Below are positions 50,549 to 62,439 of a stretch of 64,000 nt of DNA, one piece after another. The notes beneath the pieces are model-generated. The model did no database searches, was not told the origin of the DNA, and saw only the letters and a program-made list of their open reading frames with translations. Both the position numbers and the translations under genes were made by a program. The DNA comes from Euwallacea fornicatus. Taxonomy: Eukaryota; Arthropoda; Insecta; Coleoptera; Curculionidae. Within the stretch, counting starts at the first letter, position 1. Each line of letters starts with the position of its first letter. Location of the stretch: the NCBI RefSeq assembly GCF_040115645.1, contig NC_089557.1:3604501-3668500 (forward strand), written 5' to 3'.

Positions 50549-50550
50549 TA

Positions 50551-53079
50551 TAATTAAATAACGTAATAGTTAAAACATTAAGTATCTGATAAAACGTAAT
50601 AAAACGTATAAAAAGTCGACATGCCATTAACTGACACCATTGACAACGTAGGGTAAAATAAAACACACAGAGGCGTGTCCGCGGTGAGACACATAGAAAA
50701 AAACTGGCCAGCACCAAATACAAATCAGAGTAAATCACCGGAAAAGATAGTTACAAAACAGGTTAAATTAGATTCAATGATTGGTCCGAGCTTTTAATAA
50801 AAGGCGAACGTTATTCTCGGTTAGCTTTAATTGAAAACAGCGTAAAATTTTCTCGTTCCAGCAACCCCTATTTCAGTTAGGTGTTACGCTGATACAAAAT
50901 AGAGAAAAACCCTCTAAATGTTTCCATACTGCTTGAGGTACGATGATGCAACTGATTTCAAACTGAAAATTCTGGAGGATTCTGGAAGTTAATTTTTCGC
51001 ATTAGTTATTTTCTGTGCATGCCTTTTAGCCGAGGAAATGATGAGCTATTTACCTAGAAATACTAGCAAAAATAAATTTAAACAAAATAATATCCAAAAC
51101 TTCTGGAACGTGTGTATGAATCAATTTACAAACTTTTTGTATTTTCAGTTTCGATATTCCATAATGCATATGTGTTTCAGCTCAGGTAATTACGTTCTCG
51201 CCGACGGCATGGGAACTTTGCTGATGCCTTCACAAACCATTCATTTTCGGAACGTTTTTGCTCAATTTGTTGATGAAATGAATCCTCGTGTCATTCCCCC
51301 ATGTATGATTTGCATTAACACGTTAAATTCCCATTACTGTTATATTAGACTAGACCGAGTCTAGACACGTTTTATTGGTACTAAAACTCCCCAAATATTG
51401 CCATTTCGGTTTGTTTTCCTTTTCCCTTTTGTTGGCTTATCCTGGCACCAAATCTGATTTCCAAGGACTCCAGTTCGCCAGACATCGATGGCTGATCCTC
51501 AGAAATAACAAGACCGAAGCCAAAAGCCCTATTTATCGTAGCGCTAAGCTTATGCTAATAAATTGATGTTATTGGGCCTAAGGATGGAAGGGTTTCCTTA
51601 ATAATTTGTTTTCGAGGGCTTCAAGTTTGTTTTGTGGCGCGAAATTCCCATTTAATTAACAAAGATGTTTTCAGAATTGATAATTTTAGCTCAGCTTTCA
51701 AACCACCATACTAGTTTAATTGAAATTTCTTTTTTTTTTCAGGTAAGCTTGAAGGGATGTTTTAGTTTTTTTAAGAAGGGCTGTCAGATGCACGGGGTAA
51801 GTTAGGCACTCAAAACTTTGTTTTGCGCTAGTAGTTTAGGGCTCAACGGCTTTTTAACCAGGAAACTTGAAGTAGGACAGTAATGTAAAGTTTATTGATT
51901 CGACTAGGGTGGATCTGCATTGTCCCGAGAATTTAAAAGTGTTGTTCTTCAGTCGATTCGCAGGCAATTGTTTGTCTGGACAATGTTCAGGCAATTTGTG
52001 GCTCGCTGAGTATAAACGAGCTAAGAAATGTATTGAAGAGGGGAAAGTCCCACCGGCTCCAGAAAATATAAATCTTGGTACTGAAGTCTGGAAATATGTA
52101 AAAACATGCAGGGTGTTTCATTGAGAAAAATAAAACTAGAGAACGGTGAGGATTCCTTCTTGGGTCCTTTTAAGATGTTCTGAAACTTAGAACGACTAGA
52201 GCTTCGCTTCGGGGACCCATTTTCGTCAGATAGCACTGCAAAATCGAGTAAAAACAACAATAAAATCAAACTGTCATTTAGTGGCACTCTCCACGGGAAC
52301 GGATACATCTGATGTCTTTGAATTGACAAATTTCCGAGTTATTTATTCGCTTCAAATTTAAAACAATCCCTACGTATTTTGGAGAAAATGTGACAGACCC
52401 ACAATCGATAGAGGAAAACTTGGAACAATTTTATGGACAGAAAAACATGATAGAGATTGTTGTTGACGCAAAGTTGTACGGAAAATTTCAAGATCGTCTG
52501 GATAGAAGCACTCAAAGAAGATGTTGATGAGGGTGATTTGGTAGTCGACAATGGAGTTACTGAAGTTAACGAGGTACTAGAAGTTTTCCACAAAAAAAAG
52601 GAAGTTTCGGTGCAGCTGGAGATCAAGCGTTCGTACTTGTGAGGTATTGCAAAGTTTCTTGACGTGGCTTCGAGCCAACCTGGAATCCATACCGCATTGG
52701 GTCAAATAAAAAAGTTTCCTTCTAAGATGTTAATCTGAACTCACTCACCTCTTTCGATCTAAAATTTAATTTTTGTTGCTTTGCTGGTAGTGAACCTATG
52801 AAAGTCCATTCCTGGTCAATCACAATCAATAGGTTAATAGTGTGTTTTTGTTTACTTACAAGCCATGGCAAAACACTACTTCTTAAAAGGGAATTGCCAT
52901 TATTATTTCTTGCAAACAAAGAATTGGCTCGCAGAACGCCAAGTCTCGTAAACATTCTTGATGGCTCTAACCGAGTCCCGACAAAGCCCTTGTTCCCGTC
53001 CAAACTGGCTCCTAATTTCATTAATTCGGAAGAGAATAAATAGCTGCAATTGTCGTTACACCTTTAGCTACAGGCTACA
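50551..53079. other. no clear gene; contains a CAG|GTAAG junction
   Basis: Mostly AT-rich non-coding. The frames at 51909-52124 and 52457-52642 (71 and 61 codons) are not recognised and have no supporting signals except the nearby pyrimidine tract at 51729-51742. Confidence 0.4.
51729..51747 (+). promoter_or_regulatory. possible recursive splice site
   Basis: A run of pyrimidines ends in CAG at 51740-51742 and is followed at once by GTAAG. An acceptor fused to a donor is the known form of recursive (ratchet) splice points in long insect introns. It might equally be an ordinary acceptor or chance. Confidence 0.25.
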
Positions 53080-53440
53080 GCCCCGCAAAGTGTGGCGCAG
53101 GTCGAGAGCCTCTCTGGGGCTTTCCAGGGCGCAGGCATCGTCCAGACGCCACACACACACTCCTCCGGACGCCGGCGAACTCGATGTGCGAGCGTCGCGT
53201 CCAGTCGTCGTCCCGACGTCTCGCGACACGGACGCCATCCTCAGGGGTCAGACATGACAGTTGGGGATATGATGGACGTGCTACGTCACGCGACTGCAAG
53301 AAGGAAACGCGACAGCCGGCTCGCAGACAGTTGTTGCGGCCGCGCCGGTCCGAGTAACGCGCCACACTTGGGGGTCCTCCAAAAATCGTCGTGTTGAAGT
53401 TTGGGGGTTTGGGTTCGCGACAGCCCCCCCAGGTCTCCGC
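53080..53440. promoter_or_regulatory. CpG/GC-rich block, possible promoter or first exon
   Basis: About 360 bp are strikingly richer in G+C and CpG than everything around, with clusters such as GCGGCCGCGCCGG near 53337. In insect genomes such islands often mark first exons or promoters. Frames are open on both strands, as expected for GC-rich DNA, so the strand is not settled. Confidence 0.4.
53254..53397 (+). CDS. possible small ORF in the GC-rich block
   Basis: An ATG in the context GACATGA opens 47 codons starting MTVGDMMDVLRHATARRKRD and ending KSSC before TGA. The Arg-rich composition may just reflect GC content. No domain was recognised. It could be an upstream ORF or first exon of a + strand gene, with GTAACT at 53670 as a possible later donor. 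Confidence 0.2.
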   Translation: MTVGDMMDVLRHATARRKRDSRLADSCCGRAGPSNAPHLGVLQKSSC

Positions 53441-53820
53441 ACCTGTTGATTTTTTCAAAGTTTCGCCGTTGATCGTTGACCGATTTTATCCATGTTGAAC
53501 GTGTAATAGTTGAGGAGTTTTAAGAGTTTAAGAGCTAAATTTAAGAGAAAATCGTTGTTTGGTTCGTTATTCGAAGTTTTGTTCAGTGACCGTTCGATCT
53601 AGGTGCTTCAGTAGCATCGTAAAGCAGTTATTCTAAATGAAGTAGTTTGTAGAGTTTTTGACCTTATAGGTAACTTTCAAGTGTCGAAAATTTCTTTGCT
53701 TACATAAAGTAAGTACTAAATAAATTCAATAAAATTGTAGGATTAAAATTTTTGCAAAAAATTCGGACCCGTATACTTTATTTTTAATTCCGGGTATTTT
53801 TTACATAAATCCGACGTACC

Positions 53821-54530
53821 TATAGAGGGTGGCCCAAAAACTGGTTGCCAAAACAAAGAATTTTCAAATTTTTTTAAGGGCAATATCGATTATTTATTCC
53901 ATATCGGGATTCCGCAAACGGATATAAGCATATTTCGTGATCTATAGGGATATTCAATTGTTTTCAAAAACACCTCAATATATGTGGATATTTGACATTG
54001 TACTTTTAAGTAAAATCGTTGAAAAAAATAATTAATATCTTTAAACGACGAGTTAAAACATAAATCAATTAATTGCCGATTAATAAACCCCTTTTGAACG
54101 TTATCAATTACTTCTGGACATAACAATTTGACTTCTTGGTCAATTCTTGCGATCAAAATTTCAAGATTTGCGAGCTAGCTGTGGCTTTTTAAAAATCGCC
54201 ATAAAGTATAGTAGTGTCAGATCGGGAAAGCGGACTGGCCACTCAATCGGACCCCCTCCTAGCGACCCATTCGATGGAAATACCTCACCTACAAATTGGC
54301 GAACGGGGACAGCATAAAGGTCCACCATCCTGGTGCAAAAATTGACCTCGTCCGAGAACATTGGTTTATTCTGCATGTCGAAAGTAGATAGTTAGCCGTG
54401 CGGAAATGAGCTCTAACTGTAGGAAATCTAAATAGCCGACATTAAAATTGCAGAGATAAGAACCGAAAATTATCTTGTCCACTATGCCACACCATACATT
54501 AGGTTTATGTGGTTATTGAGTGCGACACTC
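53821..54530 (-). pseudogene. decayed Tc1/mariner-class transposase (DUF4817-associated type)
   Basis: On the minus strand, from about 54530 downward, pieces of the catalytic domain appear in changing frames: HKPNVWCGIVDKIIFGSY, HQDGGP, then VRQFVGEVFPSNG, GPIEWPVRFPDLT and a C-terminal IARIDQEVKLLCPEVIDNV. The order matches the IIGPFF, QQDGAPPH, GPIEWPARSPDLTP and C-terminal helix blocks of this insect transposase type. Stops and frameshifts (for example near 54158) mean it is dead. The left edge at 53821 reads TATAGAGGGTGGCCC and may be the terminal repeat. The N-terminal part was not found. Confidence 0.65.
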
Positions 54531-57500
54531 CATAAAGAAATGTGGAGTTTTAGTCGCCTAGAATATGTTAATTTTTTTTTAGTTGTGGTGGGCGAACTAT
54601 ATTGGCCTGTACTGTCATCTAGTTTCAAATAGTAGCGTAAAAATAGTATTGATACCCGGCCTTTCGGAACACCATGAATACTGCCAATTTACATTAAACA
54701 ATCCGCAATTAAAAATAAAAGTATACTGGTCCCAGCGTTTTTGCATCATGTTGGACCCTATTACAATCTTGTGGAATTTATGCAATATCTTATGTAAGCA
54801 TTGTATACGAGGTTTCTGCTGTTACTGGCTACCAACAAGCAAAAACGAGAAAAAAAATTCCAATTTAAACTCACTTGTCGCCTCACTGAAAGACTGTTGA
54901 CTCTCAAGGCGACCAGTGGTGGTTCCGTTAAGAAAAACCATAAAACGTGCCACAATATTGTTAAATTGACTGGCCTTAAAAGGCCCAACAACATAAATTG
55001 AGTTTATTAAATTGAAGTTCGTGCCTTATTTATTTATAATAAATAAAAAAGTGTTTTGGAAAATTCAAGCTATAAAAGCCTACCTTTTTTGAGTTCTAGT
55101 GCCTCACAAAAGCATATCAATTTCAACTGGATTAATTTGTTGCTGATGAAGTTGTAGCCTGATTAATAGCAATTAATATCTAAATAGAATACAGGCTGGG
55201 CAATTTCGAAAGGACAATTCAATTTACCAACAACAATGAACAACCAATCGATTGTTACCAATTCTTAGGTCTCCCTATTTAAGGTTTTTTCGGAGGGCCA
55301 ATATTTCCTGATGGCACAGATTGAATAAACTAGAAACGGTCTCCCTGCTCTTCTAACAGTCTTACAAATTAATGGGAATTATTGGAAGGCTTTGAGGAAA
55401 TTGTTTAAAATGTGGAACTTTTTGGTCTAATGCTAAAATAAAATACGCGTAGAATCTAAAAAAATGGGCCTCACTTGATGATATTCAATTAAACTACAAA
55501 ATTGGTGTTAATACCATGGGGTAGGTTGTATAGCGTCGACTAATTTTAATATTTATAAGGTGTAGTAAAATATAGCCAGCTAAAGAATAGTATTATAATT
55601 TTGTTATTATATATATATATAAATTTTTATTTCCAAAAGGAAAAGGGCTATCAACCGTTGTTGGTCTTTCTGCCCATGATACAAATTACTAAACTTAGTG
55701 TTTCATACTGTCCAAGAGATAAAAGAAGAAAGAACAGAAATATTTTGAATCCGTTGCACTATTTACATTTACAGGCTGTAGTGCTCTATCAGGGTTGTAT
55801 TGGGGAATTGGAGATTTGACTGTCTTGTTTGTCTTGTCAGACACAGTGGGGTTACTATTGCCCAATTGTCAGGATTGTCTTTCCATTTCGTTTGCACGTC
55901 CAGAATTCTTTCCGTTATTCTTGTCATGTTGGTGCTTTGGTATAATAGTTGGTTGGATGGGTTATGTAGGGGGTTGTCGGAGTATATATATATATATACT
56001 CCGATACTCTATGTGTGTGTGTGTGTTCACATATATAGGGTATATTTATTGGAGTTGATTTTTTTATTCAAAAGAACTTCGAATGTGGCCAAAATTGTCG
56101 AGGTTTGTGCTCGTCTGTACATATGACAATGTATAATATTTTTTATTAAATCATTTTGGACATGAATATATCTCTGATCCTCACTGCCATTGTACCAAAT
56201 AATTATTATAGCCAATTAGTTCCGGTCGACCACCGTATCACCAATTTTTTCAATCGATTTGAAAATATAAACAATTCCCATACAAACGAAAATAACACGA
56301 TCATTAATGTATCTCTCAGGCATTAAACCACTCTTGTGTCCCACTTCGAACCCCCTATTGCAAAAAGTAATATTTTAGTTGCGCATTAACGCTTACTAAA
56401 TCCCACGTCATATCACATATAGGACGTATCAACAAAAGCCCTTAACCCTTTAAGCCCCCGTGTCGTATTGACAGGAATTTATAACATTCGATGGCCCATA
56501 TTTCCGAAAGGATCAAGTAAACATTGGTATTACAACAGTTTTTTCAGTTTATCAAGTTTATTTATTTATGTTAAAAAAAAAATTACTGAGTTATCTCCAA
56601 ATAGCTGCGACCCTGTAGCAACCACTTCCATTGTTATTTTCGTGGGATTTGCCCTGTCACGCGGTGGTTTGCATGCGTCAATAAATGAATTCTTTACGGC
56701 TTACGAACTTCTTGCTCTAGCAGTAATGCTTCCAGCTTAAGTATTATTATCAATAATTTACAAATTTATTCAGGTCAAAACTAATTATTCAGTGTTGTTC
56801 CCTATGGCCGTTTATTTTTAGAGCTTATGCAATGCCCATTTTTCACTTAATAATGCAGAGTATTATTATCGGGCATGCAGTCCATTAAACTATGAAATGC
56901 TGTTTCACCGAATTAACGACATTGTGCACAAAAGAGTGGACAGGATGGGCTAATTACTATTGTTTAAATCCAGAGCTGATTGTCCAGAGTGGTCTAAACA
57001 TTTATTGGATATGACTCGAGTCTTTTACGGGACTCATGCCGTCATACTTTTCGTAGGTATCATAGTTTTTCTATTATATATATATACCTCCTGATTTTTT
57101 TAAGATTAAAATTTTCCAATATTGGGGTTCCCGTATTCACGAATCTGTGTTACACGTGTGTAGTTTACATGTTATAATTCCAGGACGGGATTTCAGCCCA
57201 AAACTCCGTTTTAAACAATTCAAAACGGATGTTTTATGTCAAAATTTTAAAAATATACTTTTTTGGACCCCACACAATGAAAATGGGCTGATGTGAGGTG
57301 TTGGCGCAAAGTGTAAAAAAAAATTCTTACCCAGCTTTTTGCGACGTTGCCGCTTTGTTTTCGATTTTAAATGTTTCCTGTCCTGGTATCTAAAAAGGAG
57401 GATTTCCTACTTACCATTCGAGGGTGGTTTTAAAGCAAAATTTCGTGCGTTCAACCGAGGTTTTACCATGCTTTAATCTGTTTTCAAGGCTATGACGTGG

Positions 57501-60157
57501 GTAATCATTGTCTTTGTACCTCGCCTCTTCATGCAGGTTCGTTGCCACTTGAGAATACGTAGGATTTCATGTCTCAAATCTAAAAATAAAACTTGTCGAA
57601 TAAATCGATGCAATTTGCATGCCAAAATATGTATATACATTTATGCATATTGGAAACATCTTGATGACGGATTTTCTTTCCATCTGTTCCATTTTTTTTT
57701 TCAATGAATGCCTTCATCTCATGGAAATGCCCAAAAATCTACGAATCGAGAACCAGTAATTACATTTCAGATATTCATTAATCTTCTTCGGAGCAGATGG
57801 CGTTCGCTCGATATAGGCCAAAACTCGTACATTTCCAATATATCACCGCAATTTTTACGTATTCGGCCCTCGGATGGGAAAAAGGGTCATCCGACCAGGA
57901 AAAGGGCAATATTAATAATGGGTCAATAGGTTCTATTTTTAGATAAAATTGCCTAGCCGTACAGAATATCGACAACCGGACATCGGACGTAAAAATAGAG
58001 CGGCCACTTGGAGTTATTAGAGTACAACGACATGAGGAAGTAGGTAACGAGTATTTGCCTACTGTACATAAAAATAATATGAGGTTTAGACCAATTTATC
58101 ACTGGATTAACAGGGCATGTACAGCGATATTTGTCAAGATTGTTTTTCATTTTATTAAACAAAACGATACGGGGATTCGGTTATTCAAAACCAAAACAAA
58201 TAGAAAATTAATGTTTCGGTTTTTATTGACTTAAAATACCTCCCGAACGTCCCATGCAAATAGAGCAAAAATCCGTTTGTTCACCAGTTTATGCGATGAC
58301 CCAAAAAGTTCCCATTTATATGTATTTATATATCAAATAAACATTTGGCGAAGCGTAACTTCGACAGTACAAACATCCAGGAAAAACAACAATTAAGTAT
58401 TCATACAATAAATTCCTGCCGAACTACACTTTATATGACCATGCAGATTATCATCAAACATGGCGTATCCAATCAAATTACGAAGGTTTTAATTTGGAGA
58501 ATTACGAAATCTCCATTATTCGATACTCATGGGCATAGACCAATAAGTGGAGCCCACACAAATTCCCATCAGAAGTAGTGTACAGAAATTATTAATAGTT
58601 CAATGTTTTAATCATTTATACCTAAACCCAATTCAGAGAGAATCATTGGTTTAATTGTCACTAAAAAGATGTCAAGCGTTCATCACGGCAACATGCAAGA
58701 CGAATTGATGATTCAGAAATTAAGGAAGATGATATATTGCGATGCATATTAAAGAGTCTTTTTGTACGTCTGGGATATTAAAAAATGTGACGTAAGGGTG
58801 CGCCCTCAGGTAACAGACGGAGGGATGATTTGTAAAAGTACGAAAAAATTCATAAATATGACGTGTGGTGATGTATGTTTGTAACTTTATACTGTGTGCC
58901 AAACTTTCAAGAAGTTAAGCTAACTAAACTCATCAAAATTTAATTACAATTTTTTTTTTAATTTTTTACTAATAAAATGACAGTTTTTTTATTCAAAACC
59001 GGTAATTACAAATGTGTTTCATGTAGTAATTAGTTACATGTTTAAAGCAGGTACCTTCATTTTTTTAGCTCAGTTTAAAAACGATACCTGCAACAGCAAT
59101 GGTTGCCGTAGGTAACACTGGTAGTTCTACAAATACTGGGGGCAACCCCCATGAGTTCGAATGTCTACCATTTTCTTTTGATTTTTCTATAGCTCCGCAA
59201 AATAAAAAAATCACGTACGAAACTCACTAGAAAATTGCATTTTGTGTGATTGCACTCATATTATGGGACCTGCTTGTACGCGTTTCGAAGATCCCCACTC
59301 GTTCCACAAATCACCACAGTCTGCATTTCCTAACTGATTACATAAATAAGTTTTATTGGCTTAAAAATTGGAAATTTCTGCAAATTCTTTGCAAAATACT
59401 ATTGTCTGCAATGCAGTATTATTTTTGGAAAAATACCAAATAAGAATTTTTGCTATCCCATCCATTACCCTGTAAATGAACATATTTTCAATTTACTTCA
59501 CATCAACCTAATTCGATTATACATGCACATACGGAATCGACGTTTTTCGATGCAAATTCAAAATGGAAATGCGGAAACACGGCGAAATATAAATTATTTT
59601 TTATCGTCCAGAAATTATGCGTCGTCCGGCATTGTTAGTGTCATGTATTTCATAGAAGACATTAAATAATTAAGCAAACAAAAATCATTAAATTACTAAT
59701 ATCATGAATTAATTGCCGTCCACTTCCATGTCGCTTTTTGCATTTTGCCTACAAAACTACCGATAGCCTAATGGTGTTTTGTACGATTGTGAGATTGCAG
59801 TTCATTGATCGTGACGCCATTAAAAAAAATCAGCAGAAACTTTGTATCGGAATCATGCCCCTCTAATAGACTTTCTTGAATTGTTACCAGCTTCATTCGG
59901 TTTTAGGACCAATTAAGAAACACCTAATGCCTCAGCTACCTTAAGTCCCAGTAACGGTTAGTCAAGAAATCGTAGCTTTAGGTTTATTCTTCACGATAAA
60001 AGTTACCCAGCACCTTCTGCTATTATTATACTCTATCCAAATATAAACAATAACTTTCGGAATCAGTATGGTGAAAACTTTCGAAGCGAATATGGTGAAT
60101 TTGTACGCAACTGTAAATTGTACGAACAACGGTAGTGATAGTTGACTGGTGACAGTG
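54531..60157. other. no gene seen
   Basis: AT-rich non-coding DNA with TA and GT microsatellites (55608-55621, 56010-56025), a perfect palindrome at 55978-56003 and short unsupported frames. No RNA genes or transposon ends were recognised. Confidence 0.45.
55978..56003. repeat. 26-bp perfect palindrome
   Basis: CGGAGT, then an alternating TA core, then ACTCCG: both strands read the same. A GT microsatellite follows within 10 bp. Such AT palindromes can extrude as cruciforms. Confidence 0.85.
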
Positions 60158-60305
60158 ATGGAAAGTTTAGAGGAAGTGGCCGCGAGAGAGGAAGCAGAGA
60201 GGCAGCAGAGTTTGAGGGATTTGGAGCAGCTCTACGAGTGGCTGCAGCAGTTTGAGGATCCTCCGCCTGCGCCCAGACCACCGCCACCACACCAGTTTAG
60301 AAACG
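60158..60305 (+). CDS. probable first coding exon of an unidentified gene
   Basis: The ATG in GTGATGG opens MESLEEVAAREEAERQQSLR, continuing DLEQLYEWLQQFEDPPPAPR and a Pro-rich PPPPHQF, to AAC G|GTAAAG at 60306 (phase 1). The N-terminal 35 residues are highly charged and helix/coiled-coil-like; the rest is a Pro-rich linker that might bind SH3/WW-type domains. GC content is clearly above the flanks. The frame runs into AT-rich DNA just after the donor. Downstream exons would lie beyond the window or past the mariner at about 60.4-61.6 kb. Not recognised as a known family. Confidence 0.5.
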
Positions 60306-60392
60306 GTAAAGAAATGTTTGCTTGTTCCTCAGTTGAAGAGTGTCACAGCATCACTCACTCCTTTGTCTTTTGTCTTGTTGTCTACCGTACTG

Positions 60393-61560
60393 TTGGGTTG
60401 TTCGATAATTCATGTCGTATTTTTTATGTTTTTTCAAAGTGAATATACTTATATTAATGAATGATGTGGTGGCCATCTTGGTGGATGACCTTTCGCCATC
60501 TTTCGGCAAGTTGGAAAATTCCGCGTTCGAAAAAGCCTTGATTTTTAGAAGTAAAAAATTGATTTAACTCATTTTTGGCGGCTTTATCAGAATCGAAATT
60601 TTTACCATTCAAATGATTTCGAAGAGAACGAAACAAATAATAATCTGATGGCGCCAAGTCAGCGCTATATGGCGGATGATGTATCAGTTCCCAATTTAGT
60701 TCCAATAATTATTGACGCGTTATTAAAGACGTATGGGGTCTAGCGTTATCATGATGGAACAGTGTCCCTTTGCGATTGGCGAGTTCAGGACGTTTTCTTT
60801 TGATTTCTTCGTTCAATTTCGATAGCTGACGACAGTAAACATTCGAATCAATAGTTCGGTTTCTCGAAAGCAGTTCAAAATACAGAATACCCTTGTAGTC
60901 CCACCACACAGATAGCAAAATCTTCTTTTGATTAATATTGGCTTTGGACGTCGATTGCGCACGTTTATCTTGTTTGGTCCATGATCGTTTTCGGACTACG
61001 TTATCGTAGCCAATCCATCTTTCATCACCCGTTATGACTCTTTTTAGAAGTGGGTCGTTTTGGTTACGATTCGGCAAAGAATCGCATATGTTAATGCGTT
61101 GGGTGAGGTGAATTTCCTTCAATTCGTGAGGAACCCACACATCCAATTTGCTAACGTACCCAAGCTTTTTTAAATGCAGAGAAACGGTTGAGTTCGACAT
61201 GTTCAACTTTTCTGCTATCTCTCGAGTTGTCATGCGCCGATTAGCTTCGATTAAGGCCTTTATGTTATCGTTATCAATGGTGATTGGGCGTCCAGTGTGC
61301 GGTGCACCTTGGACATTAAAATTTCCGGAACGAAAGCGAGAAAACCAACGCTGGCACTGGCGTTCGGTAAGGCAGTTCTCACCATAAACTTCACGCAAGT
61401 TCTTCTGAGCTTGTACCGCATTTTTGCCCTTTCGAAAGTAAAATGATGAAATGTGTCGATAATGCTCACTTCGATTGTCCATCTTCAACTTAAATTTTAA
61501 ACAGCTTCTTGTTTACTAATCACGTTCAATTTTAGATCGGAAAAAGTCTAAAACACAACC
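60393..61560 (-). mobile_element. mariner element, nearly intact
   Basis: A full-length mariner transposase region with short flanks. The left edge reads GTTGGGTTGTTCGATAATTC and the right edge, on the reverse strand, AAGGTTGTGTTTTAGAC; GGTTGT is common to both and TA lies close by. The terminal repeats have diverged, so the exact ends are uncertain by some bases. If the exon at 60158-60305 is real, the element lies in its following intron. Confidence 0.75.
60454..61482 (-). pseudogene. mariner transposase (DD34D), single stop
   Basis: The minus strand reads MDNRSEHYRHISSFYFRKGK. It continues with the two HTH parts (NCLTERQCQRWFSRFRSGNF; MTTREIAEKLNMSNSTVSLH), WVPHEL, VITGDERWIGYDN (first D), FHHDNARPHT (second D) and PPYSADLAPSDYYLF (third D), ending HQDGHHIIH. 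The second and third aspartates are separated by 34 positions, the mariner DD34D pattern. The only interruption I see is a TAA at 60709-60711 where relatives have a lysine-type codon. Length with that codon is about 342 aa, full size. YSPDLAP, conserved in the family, is YSADLAP here. Confidence 0.9.
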
Positions 61561-62179
61561 TTTAAGATGGCATGTAATAACATAAGCGACGAGACCACTA
61601 CTACTCGATACGTATAAATTAAGCCCTCCACGAGAATAAAACGACATTAATTATCGAACTGCCCGATAGATCGTAGAGACCAAGAGGAGGGTGAAACGGG
61701 CTGACCAGTGACGATAATGATACTTTAAAGGGAGTTTTAGTTCGGCCAATACTCCAAAGGCATTTGCGTTTGGTTTGTTCAGTTTTTTCGTTGAGACTTG
61801 GAAGACCTTGGTACCGCAAGACTACATTTCCAGGCCTCAACAAGGTCCACAAATAGAGTCGAACGTGTCAACTTATTTATAACGGACAAAATAAAGAAAA
61901 ACTGCAACTTGAACTAAAGGTGTACCGACAAGTTAATAACCCGAAACCATCTGTTTGTGCCGCCTTGGTCGGAAACTTGTGCCAATTATAAAATTCGGCC
62001 TTGACGGGTTATTAAAAATGCGGGTTAAGCTGCTAATAAGCGAGGCTAATAACTCTTTAGGAATCCGCTGGACCGTTGTTCTTCTCATTTCATGGTTTTT
62101 TTTTTTAATTCGGATTTTCTATTTTAAATACGTTTTTTGTACTAATTAATTAGTGGTAATTAGCTCCACCTTCATCCTA
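61561..62179. other. no gene seen
   Basis: About 620 bp of AT-rich DNA between two transposons, with only short frames. Confidence 0.5.
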
Positions 62180-62439
62180 CACTGGTCAAAACAATTGCGG
62201 TATATTTCAAAATATTATTTTTAAAATTTTTTTTGCGCCACGCAAAACGCATAAAACAAATTGTATTTGCGGTTTGAAGTTTTTTACTGATAAAATAAAA
62301 CACTTCTTGTTCAAACTTGATTTGACCAGTTGTGACAGTCCCGTTTGAAATTGTGCAAATGTTTAAATTAAAAGGCGATGGTTATCCGATGTAATTTGAA
62401 TTCGTTATTTATTAATTGGGTACAGAAATGAATTTTTAA

